Origin: Natronococcus roseus
GTDB lineage: Archaea > Halobacteriota > Halobacteria > Halobacteriales > Natrialbaceae
Reading direction: 5' to 3'
DNA: 64,000 nucleotides
NCBI RefSeq assembly: GCF_043677095.1
Contig: NZ_JBHLJR010000003.1
Span: 434,001-498,000, forward strand
Shown: positions 43,312 through 52,703 of the stretch, in pieces
How positions within the stretch are numbered: position 1 is the stretch's first letter
Layout of the letters: each line of letters opens with the position of its first letter
Made by a program: the position numbers and the translations under genes
The notes under the pieces: model-generated
Databases searched by the model: none
Seen by the model: only the letters and a program-made list of their open reading frames with translations
Told to the model about the DNA's origin: nothing

Positions 43312-44604
43312 ATGGCGACGCTTTCGATCACCGGCGGCCAGGTGCTGTTGCCCGACGGGACCGTGACGCGCGCGGACGTACTGATCGACCAGGAGGGCGG
43401 CGAGATCCTTGAGGTCGGCCCCAACCTCGCGGGCGAGGAGACGCTCGACGCCTCGGGGGGACTCGTGACACCCGGGTTCGTCAACGGTCACAGCCACGTT
43501 GCGATGACGCTGTTGCGGGGGTATGCCGACGACAAACCGCTCGAGAGCTGGCTCCAGGAGGACATCTGGCCGGCCGAAGGGGAGCTCACGGCCGAGGACG
43601 TTCGGGTCGGTGCGGAGCTGGGACTGCTCGAGATGATCAAGGGCGGGACGACCGCCTTCGCCGACATGTACTTCGAGATGCCCGAGATCGTCGACGCCGT
43701 CGACCGGGCGGGGCTTCGCGCGCGCCTCGGCCACGGCGTCGTTACCGTCGTCAAGGACGACGCGGGCGCCCGCGAGGACCTGGAGACGAGCCTCGAGTTT
43801 GCCCGCGAGTACGACAGCGCCGCGGACGGCCGGATCTCGACGGCCTTTATGCCCCACTCGCTGACGACCGTTGGACGAGAATACCTCGAGGAGTTCGTCC
43901 CGAAGGCCCGCGAAGCGGGCGTCCCGATCCACTACCACGCAAACGAGACGGTCGACGAGGTAACGCCGATCGTCGAGGACCGGGGCGTTCGCCCCCTCGC
44001 GTACGCGGCCGAGCTGGGGATGCTCGAGCCCGAGGACTTCGTCGCCCACGGCGTCCACGTCGACGAGAGCGAGATCGGGCTGCTCGCGGAAGCGGGAACC
44101 GGCGTGGTCCACTGTCCGGCCTCGAACATGAAACTGGCGAGCGGGATGGCCCCGGTCCAGCGCATGCTCGAGGCGGGCGTCGCCGTCGGACTCGGGACCG
44201 ACGGCGCGGCCTCGAACAACGACCTCTCGATGCTCGACGAGGCCCGCGACGCCGCGATGATCGGCAAGCTCGCCGCCGAGGACGCCAGCGCGGTGCCCGC
44301 CGAGCGGATCGCCGAGCTGCTCACGCACAGCACCGCGGACGCGATCGGCCTCGAGTCGGGTCGCCTCGAGGAAGGCGCGCCCGCCGACCTCGCCGTGATC
44401 GACCTCGAGGAACCCCACCTGACGCCGGCTCACGACCTGGTGAGCCAGCTCGCCTACGCCGCGGCCGCGTCCGACGTCCGCCACACGATCTGTGACGGGC
44501 AGGTGCTCATGCGGGATCGGGAGGTGCTGACCCTCGAGGAGGACGCGGTGCTCGAGCGAGCGAGCGAGGCGGCCGAGTCGCTGGTGGCTCGCGCCGAGGA
44601 GTAG
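43312..44604 (+). CDS. 5-methylthioadenosine/S-adenosylhomocysteine deaminase family
   Basis: The 430-residue amidohydrolase has the HxH motif NGHSHVAMTLLRG, metal and catalytic residues in HYHANET and HGVHVDESE, and the Asp in VGLGTDGAASNN. The GYADDKPLESWLQEDIWPAE segment is typical of MTA/SAH deaminases. It converts S-adenosylhomocysteine or methylthioadenosine to the inosyl derivative. The SAH hydrolase gene (ahcY) lies 570 bases downstream, so two routes for SAH removal are encoded together. Confidence 0.88.
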   Translation: MATLSITGGQVLLPDGTVTRADVLIDQEGGEILEVGPNLAGEETLDASGGLVTPGFVNGHSHVAMTLLRGYADDKPLESWLQEDIWPAEGELTAEDVRVGAELGLLEMIKGGTTAFADMYFEMPEIVDAVDRAGLRARLGHGVVTVVKDDAGAREDLETSLEFAREYDSAADGRISTAFMPHSLTTVGREYLEEFVPKAREAGVPIHYHANETVDEVTPIVEDRGVRPLAYAAELGMLEPEDFVAHGVHVDESEIGLLAEAGTGVVHCPASNMKLASGMAPVQRMLEAGVAVGLGTDGAASNNDLSMLDEARDAAMIGKLAAEDASAVPAERIAELLTHSTADAIGLESGRLEEGAPADLAVIDLEEPHLTPAHDLVSQLAYAAAASDVRHTICDGQVLMRDREVLTLEEDAVLERASEAAESLVARAEE

Positions 44605-44761
44605 CGCGACGGGTTGGATCGATCGTTTCTACCCTGACTTCTGTGGCCGCCGTTCGGGTTGACGGCCAGTGGCTCACCTGGACGCAACCAAACAGTTATG
44701 CTGGAATATAATCAAATAAAATTTATGTATATCGCGTACGTGCTCGAACAACCCAACGTCT

Positions 44762-45112
44762 GTGCCCTCGAGTCTGCTACTCCGAGAACTGGCTCTCGGA
44801 CTGCTTCTGCTGACTGGCACGCATTTCTTCGTCGTCGATGTTCGGGTGTTCGCGTCGGTCGGTGCGGCGATTCCGCTCGTCGCTGGCGTCGCGACCGGGC
44901 CACTGCTGCTGGTAATCCTGCGCCGAACGGACCGCACGACCGTCGGCTTCGCAGGAATCGTCGCGTTGGCGGCGGTCGTTGCGGCCGCGAGTTGGACCCT
45001 TGCGGCTGCCGTCGCCGGCACTGAGACGGAGGCCGCACGACTCCCCGCGTTCGGCATCGGCCTTCTGGTAGGCAGTATCGCGCTTCGGCTCGCCGACGAG
45101 CGGTATCGGTAG
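44762..45112 (+). CDS. Uncharacterised small membrane protein
   Basis: The 116-residue product from the GTG at 44762 has four hydrophobic helices and no other feature. An AT-rich promoter (ATAAAATTTATGTATATC, 44717-44734) precedes it by about 30 bases, so a nearly leaderless transcript is likely. It ends 63 bases before ahcY. Confidence 0.6.
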   Translation: MPSSLLLRELALGLLLLTGTHFFVVDVRVFASVGAAIPLVAGVATGPLLLVILRRTDRTTVGFAGIVALAAVVAAASWTLAAAVAGTETEAARLPAFGIGLLVGSIALRLADERYR

Positions 45113-45175
45113 CAGGAGCGGTCGCTTCCCCGGCACTTCGGTAGCGTTTTCCCCGCCCTGGCCCTCCACCGACAC

Positions 45176-46459
45176 ATGACCGAGTATCCGCCGATCAGCG
45201 ATCAGCTGGACGACCTCGAGTCCGCACGGGAGGAGGGTCGTCGCAAGATGGACTGGGCCGCCCAGCATATGCCCATCCTCGAGCACGTCCGTGAGGAGTT
45301 CGTTGCCGAGCAGCCCTTCGAGGGCGAGCGCATCGCGATGGCGATGCACGTCGAGGCCAAGACCGCGATGCTCGTCGAGACGCTCGCCGAGGGCGGGGCC
45401 GACGTTGCGGTGACGGGCTGTAATCCGCTCTCGACCCACGACGACGTCTCGGCGGCGCTCGACGCCCACGAGTCGATTACGAGCTACGCGAAACGCGGCG
45501 TCGACGACGAGGAGTACTACGACGCCATCGAGGCCGTCATCGCCCACGAGCCGACCGTCACCGTCGACGACGGGATGGACCTCGTCGCCGCGATCCACGA
45601 GGACTACCCCGAGCTGATCGACGGTATCGTCGGCGGTGCGGAGGAGACCACCACGGGCGTCCACCGCCTGCGCGCGATGGACGAAGACGGCGCGCTCGAC
45701 TACCCCGTCTTCGCCGTCAACGACACGCCGATGAAGCGGCTGTTCGACAACGTCCACGGCACCGGCGAGTCCTCGCTGGCCTCGATCGCCATGACCACGA
45801 ACCTCTCGTGGGCCGGCAAGAACGTCGTCGTCGCCGGCTTCGGCTACTGCGGGAAGGGAGTCGCTCGGAAGGCGTCGGGCCAGAACGCGAACGTAATCGT
45901 CACCGAGGTCGAACCCCGCCGCGCGCTCGAGGCCCACATGGAGGGCTACGAAGTCATGCCGATGGCCGACGCGGCCGAGAAGGGCGACGTCTTCCTCACG
46001 ACGACCGGAAACCGGGACGTCGTCGTCGAGGAGCACTTCGAGGCCATGCAGGACGGCGTCCTGCTCGCGAACGCGGGCCACTTCGACATCGAGATCGACC
46101 TCGAGGCGCTCGACGACCTCGCCGTCGACCGCTACGAGGCCCGAGACGGCGTCGAGGCCTACGAACTCGAGGATGGCCGCCGGCTGAACGTCGTCGCCGA
46201 GGGCCGACTGGTCAACCTCGCCGCGCCGATCTCGCTCGGCCACCCCGTCGAAGTGATGGACCAGTCGTTCGGCATTCAGGCGGTCTGTGTCCGGGAGATG
46301 CTCGAGAACAGCGACGCCTACGACGCGGGCGTCCACGACGTTCCCGACGACCTCGATCGAGAGATCGCCGAGATCAAACTCGAGGCCGAAGGCGTCGAGT
46401 TCGACGCGCTGACCGACACCCAGCGCGAATACATGGATAGCTGGGACCACGGGACGTAA
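45176..46459 (+). CDS. ahcY: Adenosylhomocysteinase
   Basis: The 427-residue protein has the SAH hydrolase signature: GCNPLSTHDDVSAAL, VFAVNDTPMKRLFDNVHGTGES and the NAD-binding VVVAGFGYCGKGVARKA. The end DTQREYMDSWDHGT lacks the PDHYRY of bacterial forms, as usual in archaea. It splits SAH into adenosine and homocysteine, the latter a methionine precursor shared with MetY. The identification is secure. Confidence 0.96.
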   Translation: MTEYPPISDQLDDLESAREEGRRKMDWAAQHMPILEHVREEFVAEQPFEGERIAMAMHVEAKTAMLVETLAEGGADVAVTGCNPLSTHDDVSAALDAHESITSYAKRGVDDEEYYDAIEAVIAHEPTVTVDDGMDLVAAIHEDYPELIDGIVGGAEETTTGVHRLRAMDEDGALDYPVFAVNDTPMKRLFDNVHGTGESSLASIAMTTNLSWAGKNVVVAGFGYCGKGVARKASGQNANVIVTEVEPRRALEAHMEGYEVMPMADAAEKGDVFLTTTGNRDVVVEEHFEAMQDGVLLANAGHFDIEIDLEALDDLAVDRYEARDGVEAYELEDGRRLNVVAEGRLVNLAAPISLGHPVEVMDQSFGIQAVCVREMLENSDAYDAGVHDVPDDLDREIAEIKLEAEGVEFDALTDTQREYMDSWDHGT

Positions 46460-46569
46460 GTTTCTCACCCTCTACTCTCGAGCTCTCTCGAGACGGTTTT
46501 TCTGCCACACGAAGAAAGAAATCTTTCAATAGTTGTAGTTAGTTTCCCTCACGATGGGAACCAGCTGCG

Positions 46570-46611
46570 GTATATAGGTGGTTGTCCGTCCTACGTATAG
46601 CTGTACGAGGA
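46570..46611 (+). promoter_or_regulatory. TATA box and Shine-Dalgarno site of the DoxX gene
   Basis: GTATATAGG at about 46569-46577 is a TATA box, and GAGGAG at 46606-46611 lies nine bases before the ATG. A Shine-Dalgarno site here suggests a leadered transcript, in contrast to most promoters in this window. Confidence 0.5.
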
Positions 46612-46619
46612 GAACGATC

Positions 46620-47153
46620 ATGCAAACACCCACCATCAACCGACTCGAGAGCCGCCTCGGAGGCGTAACGATAGACGGACGACCCCACCAGCTGGGCGTC
46701 TGGGCGATCTTCGGACTGCGCCTGCTCATGGGCTGGGTCATGCTCGCGGCGGGCTGGAGCAAACTCGTCGGTGACTTCAGCGCCTACGGCTATCTGGCGA
46801 ACGTCGACCCGGCGAGCCCGGCCAGCGCGATCTTCGGCGCGATGGCTGCCAACGGCACGCTGATGGCGGCCGTCGACGTGATCGTCCCGGTCACCCAGGT
46901 GCTGATCGGCGTCGCGTTGCTCGCTGGCGCGTTCGTCCGTCTGGCCGCGCTGGGCGCCTCGATCCAGATGGTGATGTTCTACTTCGGTAGCTGGGACGTC
47001 GCCGGCGGACTGGTCAACGACCAGCTCGTCTACGCCGCGGTGTTCCTCGCGCTGGGGGCCCTCGCCGCGGGACGGATCCTCGGCGTCGACCGCTACCTCG
47101 AGAGTCACCCGATCGTCGAGCGGTACCCGAAACTCCGGTACCTCCTCGGCTGA
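46620..47153 (+). CDS. DoxX-family membrane protein
   Basis: The 177-residue protein has four TM helices with the DoxX-like GLRLLMGWVMLAAGWSKL in the first and QVLIGVALLAGAFVRLAALGA in the third. DoxX proteins act in respiratory or quinone-related complexes in some archaea. The ATG at 46620 is supported by the ribosome-binding site just upstream. No partner subunit is adjacent, so the specific function is open. Confidence 0.82.
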   Translation: MQTPTINRLESRLGGVTIDGRPHQLGVWAIFGLRLLMGWVMLAAGWSKLVGDFSAYGYLANVDPASPASAIFGAMAANGTLMAAVDVIVPVTQVLIGVALLAGAFVRLAALGASIQMVMFYFGSWDVAGGLVNDQLVYAAVFLALGALAAGRILGVDRYLESHPIVERYPKLRYLLG

Positions 47154-47241
47154 TCGATGACCGACTCTCGTTCCCGCTCTTTTCATATCGTCTTCAGCTG
47201 AAAGAGGAACGCCCAAAAGTGGGCTTCCCCTAGGTCGGCGT

Positions 47242-48063
47242 ATGGCAACAGTAGACCGGGCGGACGGTCAGGTGAGATCGCTCCTCGTCGCCGTCTTCCT
47301 CTCGGTCGCCGCGATCGTCGCGTCGCAGTTTACGACGCTCCCGGCGTTCCTGCTCGATCCGGCGCTGCTCGAGTCGCCGGCGGAGGCATCGAACACGGCG
47401 ACGTTCGTCCTGCTGACGCTGAACTTCCTGGGCTTCTTCCTCGTCGGCGGATTCTACCTCTGGTGGACCGAACGCGGCTGGGACTGGCTCGACCTGCGGA
47501 TGCCGACGCGGCGCGGCTGGGGATACGTACTGGCCGGTATCGTGGGTAGCATCGCGTTCGTGATGCTCGTCAACGTCGTCGCGACGGTGCTTCAGCTTCC
47601 CTCCTCGGAGAATCAGGTCGTCGAACTGGTCGGCGACGATCCGAACATGGTGTTGCTCATGATCGTCGTCGTCTTCCTCTTTAACGCGCCAGCGGAGGAG
47701 TTCCTCTTCCGCAACGTGATCCAGAAGCGCCTCTACGCCGCCTTCTCGCGAATGGGCGCCGTCGTCGGCACGAGCGTCATCTTCGCGCTGGTCCACATCC
47801 CCGCCTACGCGCTAGCGGCCGACGGGGGGCTCGCCCCACTCGGCGCGATCGGCGTCTCGCTGACGGTCGTGTTCTTCGGGTCGATCATCTTCGGCTACCT
47901 GTATGCGAAAACGGACAACCTCATCGTGCCGACGGCGGCCCACGCTGCGTTCAACGCCTTCCAGTTCGCGATCCTCTACCTCGTCTTGCGCTTTGCACCC
48001 GAGGAGGCCGAGGAGATGACGGCGATGGCCGTCGACGTCGCGCTGGCACTGGTCCCGCTCTGA
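47242..48063 (+). CDS. CPBP-family intramembrane metalloprotease (Abi/CAAX-like)
   Basis: The 273-residue protein has about eight TM helices and the three CPBP motifs: NAPAEEFLFRNVIQK (EExxxR), FALVHIPAYA (FxxxH) and AAHAAFNAFQF (HxxxN). These form the intramembrane active site of the CAAX protease/Abi family. The biological substrates in archaea are unknown. It is in the same direction as DoxX and hjc but with separate promoters. Confidence 0.9.
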   Translation: MATVDRADGQVRSLLVAVFLSVAAIVASQFTTLPAFLLDPALLESPAEASNTATFVLLTLNFLGFFLVGGFYLWWTERGWDWLDLRMPTRRGWGYVLAGIVGSIAFVMLVNVVATVLQLPSSENQVVELVGDDPNMVLLMIVVVFLFNAPAEEFLFRNVIQKRLYAAFSRMGAVVGTSVIFALVHIPAYALAADGGLAPLGAIGVSLTVVFFGSIIFGYLYAKTDNLIVPTAAHAAFNAFQFAILYLVLRFAPEEAEEMTAMAVDVALALVPL

Positions 48064-48118
48064 TCTCGGTAACTGCGGTTCGTCTCGCTTATTATCCCGC
48101 AGTGGAGACCTATCAGGT

Positions 48119-48637
48119 ATGTCCCACGCGAAGGGCGGCCGCCGCGAACGAGAGCTCGTCAACGCGCTCGACGAGGCCGGGTTCGCGGTGATGCGCGCGC
48201 CCGCCAGCGGTGCGGCGACGGACCGCGAACTCCCCGACGTGCTCGCCGGCGACGGCGACACCTTCTACGCGATCGAGGCGAAATCGAGCGCGGGCGACCC
48301 GATCTACCTCACCGGCGAGGAGGTCGAGGCGCTGACCTACTTCGCCCAGAACTTCGGCGCGAAACCCCGCATCGGCGTCCGCTTCGACCGCGAGGACTGG
48401 TACTTTTTCCACCCCGCGGATCTCCACGTCACCGACGGCGGGAACTACCGCGTCAAGAAGAAGACCGCGCTCGCCGACGGCACCGACTTTCCCGAGTTCG
48501 TCGGCGACTCGGCGAAGGTCACCCTCGAGGAGGTCGACCAGCCCGACGCCGGCCCCGACGAGGACGTCGTCCGCGTGCTCAACGCCGTCAAGCAGGGTGT
48601 GATGGAGGTCGAGGAGGCCGCGGAGCTGCTCGAGTAG
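48119..48637 (+). CDS. hjc: Holliday junction resolvase Hjc
   Basis: The 172-residue protein has the Hjc nuclease core: KGGRRERELVNALDEAGFAVMRAPASG and PDVLAGDGDTFYAIEAKSS. The Glu-Leu near residue 12, then Asp and Glu-x-Lys are the metal-binding residues. The C-terminal 50 residues beyond the catalytic domain form the usual haloarchaeal extension. Hjc cuts four-way junctions in recombinational repair. The stop is three bases from the convergent histidine-kinase stop. Confidence 0.93.
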   Translation: MSHAKGGRRERELVNALDEAGFAVMRAPASGAATDRELPDVLAGDGDTFYAIEAKSSAGDPIYLTGEEVEALTYFAQNFGAKPRIGVRFDREDWYFFHPADLHVTDGGNYRVKKKTALADGTDFPEFVGDSAKVTLEEVDQPDAGPDEDVVRVLNAVKQGVMEVEEAAELLE

Positions 48638-48640
48638 TCG

Positions 48641-50314
48641 CTACCGACTCGAGGCGTCGGCGGCCGGGAGCCGAACCGTGACGACGCTGCCGCGGGGTTC
48701 GTTCTCCGCGAAGGAGAGTTCGCCCGACGACAGCGAGACCGTCCACTTCACCAGCCAGAGCCCGAAGCCGCTGCCGTGCTCGAGGGGGGTTTCCGCGTTG
48801 GCCTCGAGCGCGGTGAGCTCCTGCTCCGGAATCCCGGGCCCGTCGTCGGCGACCTCGATCCGGACGGTGTCGTCCTCGGCAACGACGTGAACGGCAACCG
48901 ATGGCTGCGCTGCGTCGTTGTGGAGCACCGCGTTCTCGATCAGATTCGCGATCGCGGTCCGAAAACTTTCCTCGTCGATGACGGTGACAGGGCCGACCCC
49001 ACCGTCGAGATCGACGGTGAACTGCGCCTGCGGATACTCGCCTCGAGCGTCCTCGACTACCCGTTCGACGACCGCTGTGGCTGACGCGGTCGTCCGGCCG
49101 TCCTGGGAGTCGATCGCCCGCTCGAACTGCCGGGCCTTCTCGCTCAGTTCGACGACACGGGTCGCGCTCGCTCGAGCCCGGTCGACGTACTCGCGGTCCG
49201 CCGGCTGGACCCGTTCCTCGAGGAGGTCGAGATAGCCGACGGTCACGTTCAGGTCGTTGCGGATGTTGTGACGAAACACGCGCTGGAGCACGCTGCGTCG
49301 CTCGCGCTCGATGAGCTGCGTGACGTCGTCCAGGTAGATGACCCGCCCGGTGTTCCGTCCGAGACCGTCGGTCAGTTCGATCGTTCGGGGCCGAAACACC
49401 CGTCGGCCGGCATCCGTCTCGACGACGTGCTCGCCGCCGTCGATGTCGAACTCGGACGGGAGCGCCACCTCGATGTCGGTTCCGACCGTCTCGTCGCTGA
49501 GCAACTCCCGCGCGGTGGCGTTGGCGTCCAGCAGCCGGCCGTCGGCGTCGACGACGACGACGCCGTCGTCCAGCGCGTCGAGCAGTCGTGACCGGGCTAC
49601 GGGGACGACGTCGATGAGGCGGGTGGTGAAGATACCGACGCCGAAGAGAACGGCCGTGATAGCGAATCCGATCGGCGTCGGATCGACCGCCGGATGGGGC
49701 CAGCCGCGGAAGACGTACGCGATTCCGACGACCCAGGGGATGACGACGCCGAGGGCGATAACGAACGACTGTTTCTGGTAGATTGCGGGCTGTCCGATCG
49801 CCGTCAGCAAGAGGAGCACCGTCCCCAGCGCGAGGAGCCCCCATCCGAACGCGGCGAACAGCCAGAACCCCGGTCCTCGCCCACGTTCCAGAACTGCCGT
49901 CTCCTCGACGGTGACGACGGCGAACTCCGCGTAAAACAACCCGTGGCTCTGGGTGGTGAGCACGACCAGGACGGTTAACACGGGTCCGACGAACAGGAGC
50001 GTGACGAGTCGACGGGTCACCCAGCGGTCCCGTCCGGAGTACCGCAGTACGAACAGCAGGAACCAGATCGGTGCCGTCGTGACGCCGAGGTACTTCACGG
50101 CGGTGAGGACGACGTACGCCGCCGGATCGAGCGTGAACAGTCGGGCCATCGACCCGATGACCCAGACGGCGACGGCCAGGACCATACAGACGAACAACCG
50201 GCCGAGCGGCTTCTCCGAGTGGTTGCGCCCGACGTAGACTGCCAGAGCGATCATCAACCCCGCAGCGACGAAGTGGCTCACCCAGATGACGTCCGAACCG
50301 GTCACCCCGTGCAC
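48641..50314 (-). CDS. Sensor histidine kinase with N-terminal 7TM domain and PAS
   Basis: The 557-residue protein from the GTG at 50314 has seven TM helices (about residues 5-225, histidine-kinase 7TM module) and a PAS-like domain (about 240-330, LLDALDDGVVVVDADGRLLDAN). Then come the HisKA-like H-box FRHNIRNDLNV and the HATPase with VADDGPGIP and EHGSGFGLWLVKW. It senses an unknown signal in the membrane and phosphorylates an unknown regulator; no response regulator is adjacent. Confidence 0.88.
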   Translation of the reverse strand: MHGVTGSDVIWVSHFVAAGLMIALAVYVGRNHSEKPLGRLFVCMVLAVAVWVIGSMARLFTLDPAAYVVLTAVKYLGVTTAPIWFLLFVLRYSGRDRWVTRRLVTLLFVGPVLTVLVVLTTQSHGLFYAEFAVVTVEETAVLERGRGPGFWLFAAFGWGLLALGTVLLLLTAIGQPAIYQKQSFVIALGVVIPWVVGIAYVFRGWPHPAVDPTPIGFAITAVLFGVGIFTTRLIDVVPVARSRLLDALDDGVVVVDADGRLLDANATARELLSDETVGTDIEVALPSEFDIDGGEHVVETDAGRRVFRPRTIELTDGLGRNTGRVIYLDDVTQLIERERRSVLQRVFRHNIRNDLNVTVGYLDLLEERVQPADREYVDRARASATRVVELSEKARQFERAIDSQDGRTTASATAVVERVVEDARGEYPQAQFTVDLDGGVGPVTVIDEESFRTAIANLIENAVLHNDAAQPSVAVHVVAEDDTVRIEVADDGPGIPEQELTALEANAETPLEHGSGFGLWLVKWTVSLSSGELSFAENEPRGSVVTVRLPAADASSR

Positions 50315-50532
50315 AGTTACCTCCTTCGTCGCCGAGCGAAGCGGCGTACTTCCTCCGTCGACGCTTTCCTGGCCCCGCCGACGGCATCCGAACGCTGTTC
50401 TCCCATCGTTCTATTTCGAACTCACACTCCAATGAATTTATTGTACGATAGTATAGTATAGCACTCGAACAGGTTAGAACAGCGTGTCTTCGGGACGCCG
50501 TCTCGAGCAGCGTCTTCCGAAGGATCGATCGA

Positions 50533-50754
50533 TCAGTTCCCGTCAGTTCGGTCGTATCGGGGATTGACCTTCTCGAATCGGGTCCAGCACAGCCCCATCA
50601 GCGCCGCGAAGATGAGGACGAACGCGAGCCCGGTCAGCCCGACCGGAAGCCCGAGGAGAGACAGACCGAACGTGCCGATCGCCGACAGGATCGCGACACT
50701 CACGACGATAACCTGGACGGCGCTGAACGCACTTGTTCCGTCTGCACCGATCAT
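50533..50754 (-). CDS. Small two-TM membrane protein
   Basis: The 73-residue product has two hydrophobic helices (about residues 11-30 and 35-55) and a charged C-terminal tail (RFEKVNPRYDRTDGN). It begins eight bases after the end of the acyl-CoA dehydrogenase gene and may be co-transcribed with it. Function unknown. Confidence 0.6.
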   Translation of the reverse strand: MIGADGTSAFSAVQVIVVSVAILSAIGTFGLSLLGLPVGLTGLAFVLIFAALMGLCWTRFEKVNPRYDRTDGN

Positions 50755-50762
50755 GGCAGCCG

Positions 50763-52634
50763 CTACCCTCGGTCGTCGTAAATACGTTCTGACGGGTTTT
50801 CGATACCGTCGACGTCCGAGAGCCGATCGGGTTCGACCGACGCGTACCGGACGATCGGATCGAACGCCTCGAGCGCGAACCGCTCCCCATCCGTGATCCC
50901 GCGGGCCTCAGGGTACTCGAGTTCGTTCGCGACGAACCGCTTCGCGACGAGCGCCGTTCGGGCGTCCCCGTCCTCGATCTCCGACTGGGCACGCTCGAGC
51001 AACAGCGCGGCGGTGAAGACGTCGAACACGTAGTGGGCCAGGCGCTTGGCCGATAGCTGGGCGTACTCGCCGTCCTCGCCGGCGAGCGTCGCGAGCGCGG
51101 TCAGCAGCTCGTGGTACTCCGCCTCGACGGTCTCGAGGCAATCGGCGAGCGCCGGATGAGAAACGCGCTCGAGTCGGTCCTCGATCGCCTCTTGCAGCGG
51201 TTCGTGGGCATCCTCGTGCTCGAGGGCCCGCAGCACGTCCAGCGAGAGGACGTTCTCGGTGCCCTCCCAGATTGGAAGCACCTGCGCGTCCCGGAGCATG
51301 CGGTTCGTGACGAACTCGTTCACGTAGCCGTTGCCGCCGTGGACCTCCATCCCGTAGGAGGCTGTATCGACGGCCATTCGAGCGGTGCGCAGTTTCGCGA
51401 TCGGGATCAGCAGTCGCATCAACCGGTAGGCGTCGTCCGCTTCGTCGTCGTCCTGGCCGGTCCGTTCCGCCCGCTCTCGCTCCGAGAGCAACCGCGCAGC
51501 CTCGAGGACGTACGCCGTCGCGGCCTCGTGGTCGACCGCCATGTCGACCAGATCCGCTCGCATCAGCGGGTGCTGGTCGATCGGCTTCCCGAACGCCTCC
51601 CGGCTTGCGGCGTAGATCTTGCTCTCGAGCAGCACCCGGCCCATAATCCCGCAAGACGCGGCGGCGTTCGACAGCCGCTCGAGGTTGAGCATCTCGGCCA
51701 TCTGCCGGAACCCGGCTTTCTCCTCGCCGACGAGAATCGCCGTCGCGCCGGTGAACTCGACTTCGCCAGTCGGCACCGAGATCGTCCCCAGTTTGTCCTT
51801 CAGGCGGCGGTAGAGCTGGTCGTTGACTTCGTCGGGTGCAAGCGGGCCGTCCTCGAGCAGGTCGCCCTTCGTCACCGGATCGTCGAAGCGGTCGGGGTCG
51901 GCGTGGGGAACGAGAAACATCGAAAGCCCCGCGGTCCCCTCGGGCGCGTCGGCGGTCCGGGCGAGCACGAGCGTCCCCTCGGCGTCGACGTTCGAGCAGA
52001 ACCACTTCTCGCCGGACAGGCGCCAGCACTCGCTCTCCTCGTCGTACTCGGCGCGAGTCTCGTTCGCGCCGACGTCGCTGCCGCCCTGTTTCTCGGTGAG
52101 GAACATCGCTCCCTCGATCAGGTCGTCGTAGTCGCGACTCGTCAGCGCCTCGTAGTAGGGGTCGAGCGACTCGTCGCCGAACTTCTCGAGGACGAGTGCC
52201 GCGCCGGCGGTCATCGCCACCGGGCAGTCGAAGCCGGGGTCCGCGTAGCAAAGCAGGTACTGCATCGCGAGGTTGTGCGACAGCGCCATTGGCTCGTCGC
52301 GGCCGGGTGGGGCCTCGAAAACGTCGGCGACGATCCCGGCCTCGTAGGCGAGGCGTTCGTTCTCGAACTGTTCGGCCGGATACCGCACCCGGTTTTGAAC
52401 CTCGCCGTGTCTGTCGTAGGGCTCGAGTTCGGGTCCGTGGTGGTCAATGTAATCGGCGTTGTCGGCGATCACGTGGCCGACGGTCTCGCCGAACGCCTCG
52501 AGGCGGGGCTCGGCCCACGCGAACGCCTCGTCGGCGTACGTTCGGCGGAGTTCGCGCTGCAGGGTCCGATCGAGTTCCCAGTAGTTGACGTTCCGGCCCT
52601 CGTCGTAGCGGCCGTAGTCGATCCCGTCGTCCAT
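50763..52634 (-). CDS. Acyl-CoA dehydrogenase, AidB-like long form
   Basis: The 623-residue protein from the ATG at 52634 has the acyl-CoA dehydrogenase sequence FLTEKQGGSDVGANETRA, LSGEKWFCSNVDAEGTLVLAR and EVHGGNGYVNEFVTNRMLRD. The catalytic-base region is LPIWEGTENVLSLD. Its extra N- and C-terminal segments match the AidB-type subfamily rather than the 380-residue beta-oxidation enzymes. FAD-dependent acyl-CoA oxidation or an alkylation-response role are both possible. Confidence 0.88.
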   Translation of the reverse strand: MDDGIDYGRYDEGRNVNYWELDRTLQRELRRTYADEAFAWAEPRLEAFGETVGHVIADNADYIDHHGPELEPYDRHGEVQNRVRYPAEQFENERLAYEAGIVADVFEAPPGRDEPMALSHNLAMQYLLCYADPGFDCPVAMTAGAALVLEKFGDESLDPYYEALTSRDYDDLIEGAMFLTEKQGGSDVGANETRAEYDEESECWRLSGEKWFCSNVDAEGTLVLARTADAPEGTAGLSMFLVPHADPDRFDDPVTKGDLLEDGPLAPDEVNDQLYRRLKDKLGTISVPTGEVEFTGATAILVGEEKAGFRQMAEMLNLERLSNAAASCGIMGRVLLESKIYAASREAFGKPIDQHPLMRADLVDMAVDHEAATAYVLEAARLLSERERAERTGQDDDEADDAYRLMRLLIPIAKLRTARMAVDTASYGMEVHGGNGYVNEFVTNRMLRDAQVLPIWEGTENVLSLDVLRALEHEDAHEPLQEAIEDRLERVSHPALADCLETVEAEYHELLTALATLAGEDGEYAQLSAKRLAHYVFDVFTAALLLERAQSEIEDGDARTALVAKRFVANELEYPEARGITDGERFALEAFDPIVRYASVEPDRLSDVDGIENPSERIYDDRG

Positions 52635-52703
52635 ACCCTGACACTTGATCCCAACCGCTAAAAAACGAAAGCTATCCAACTAACTTCCCGTTGTCGAGCG
52701 TTG

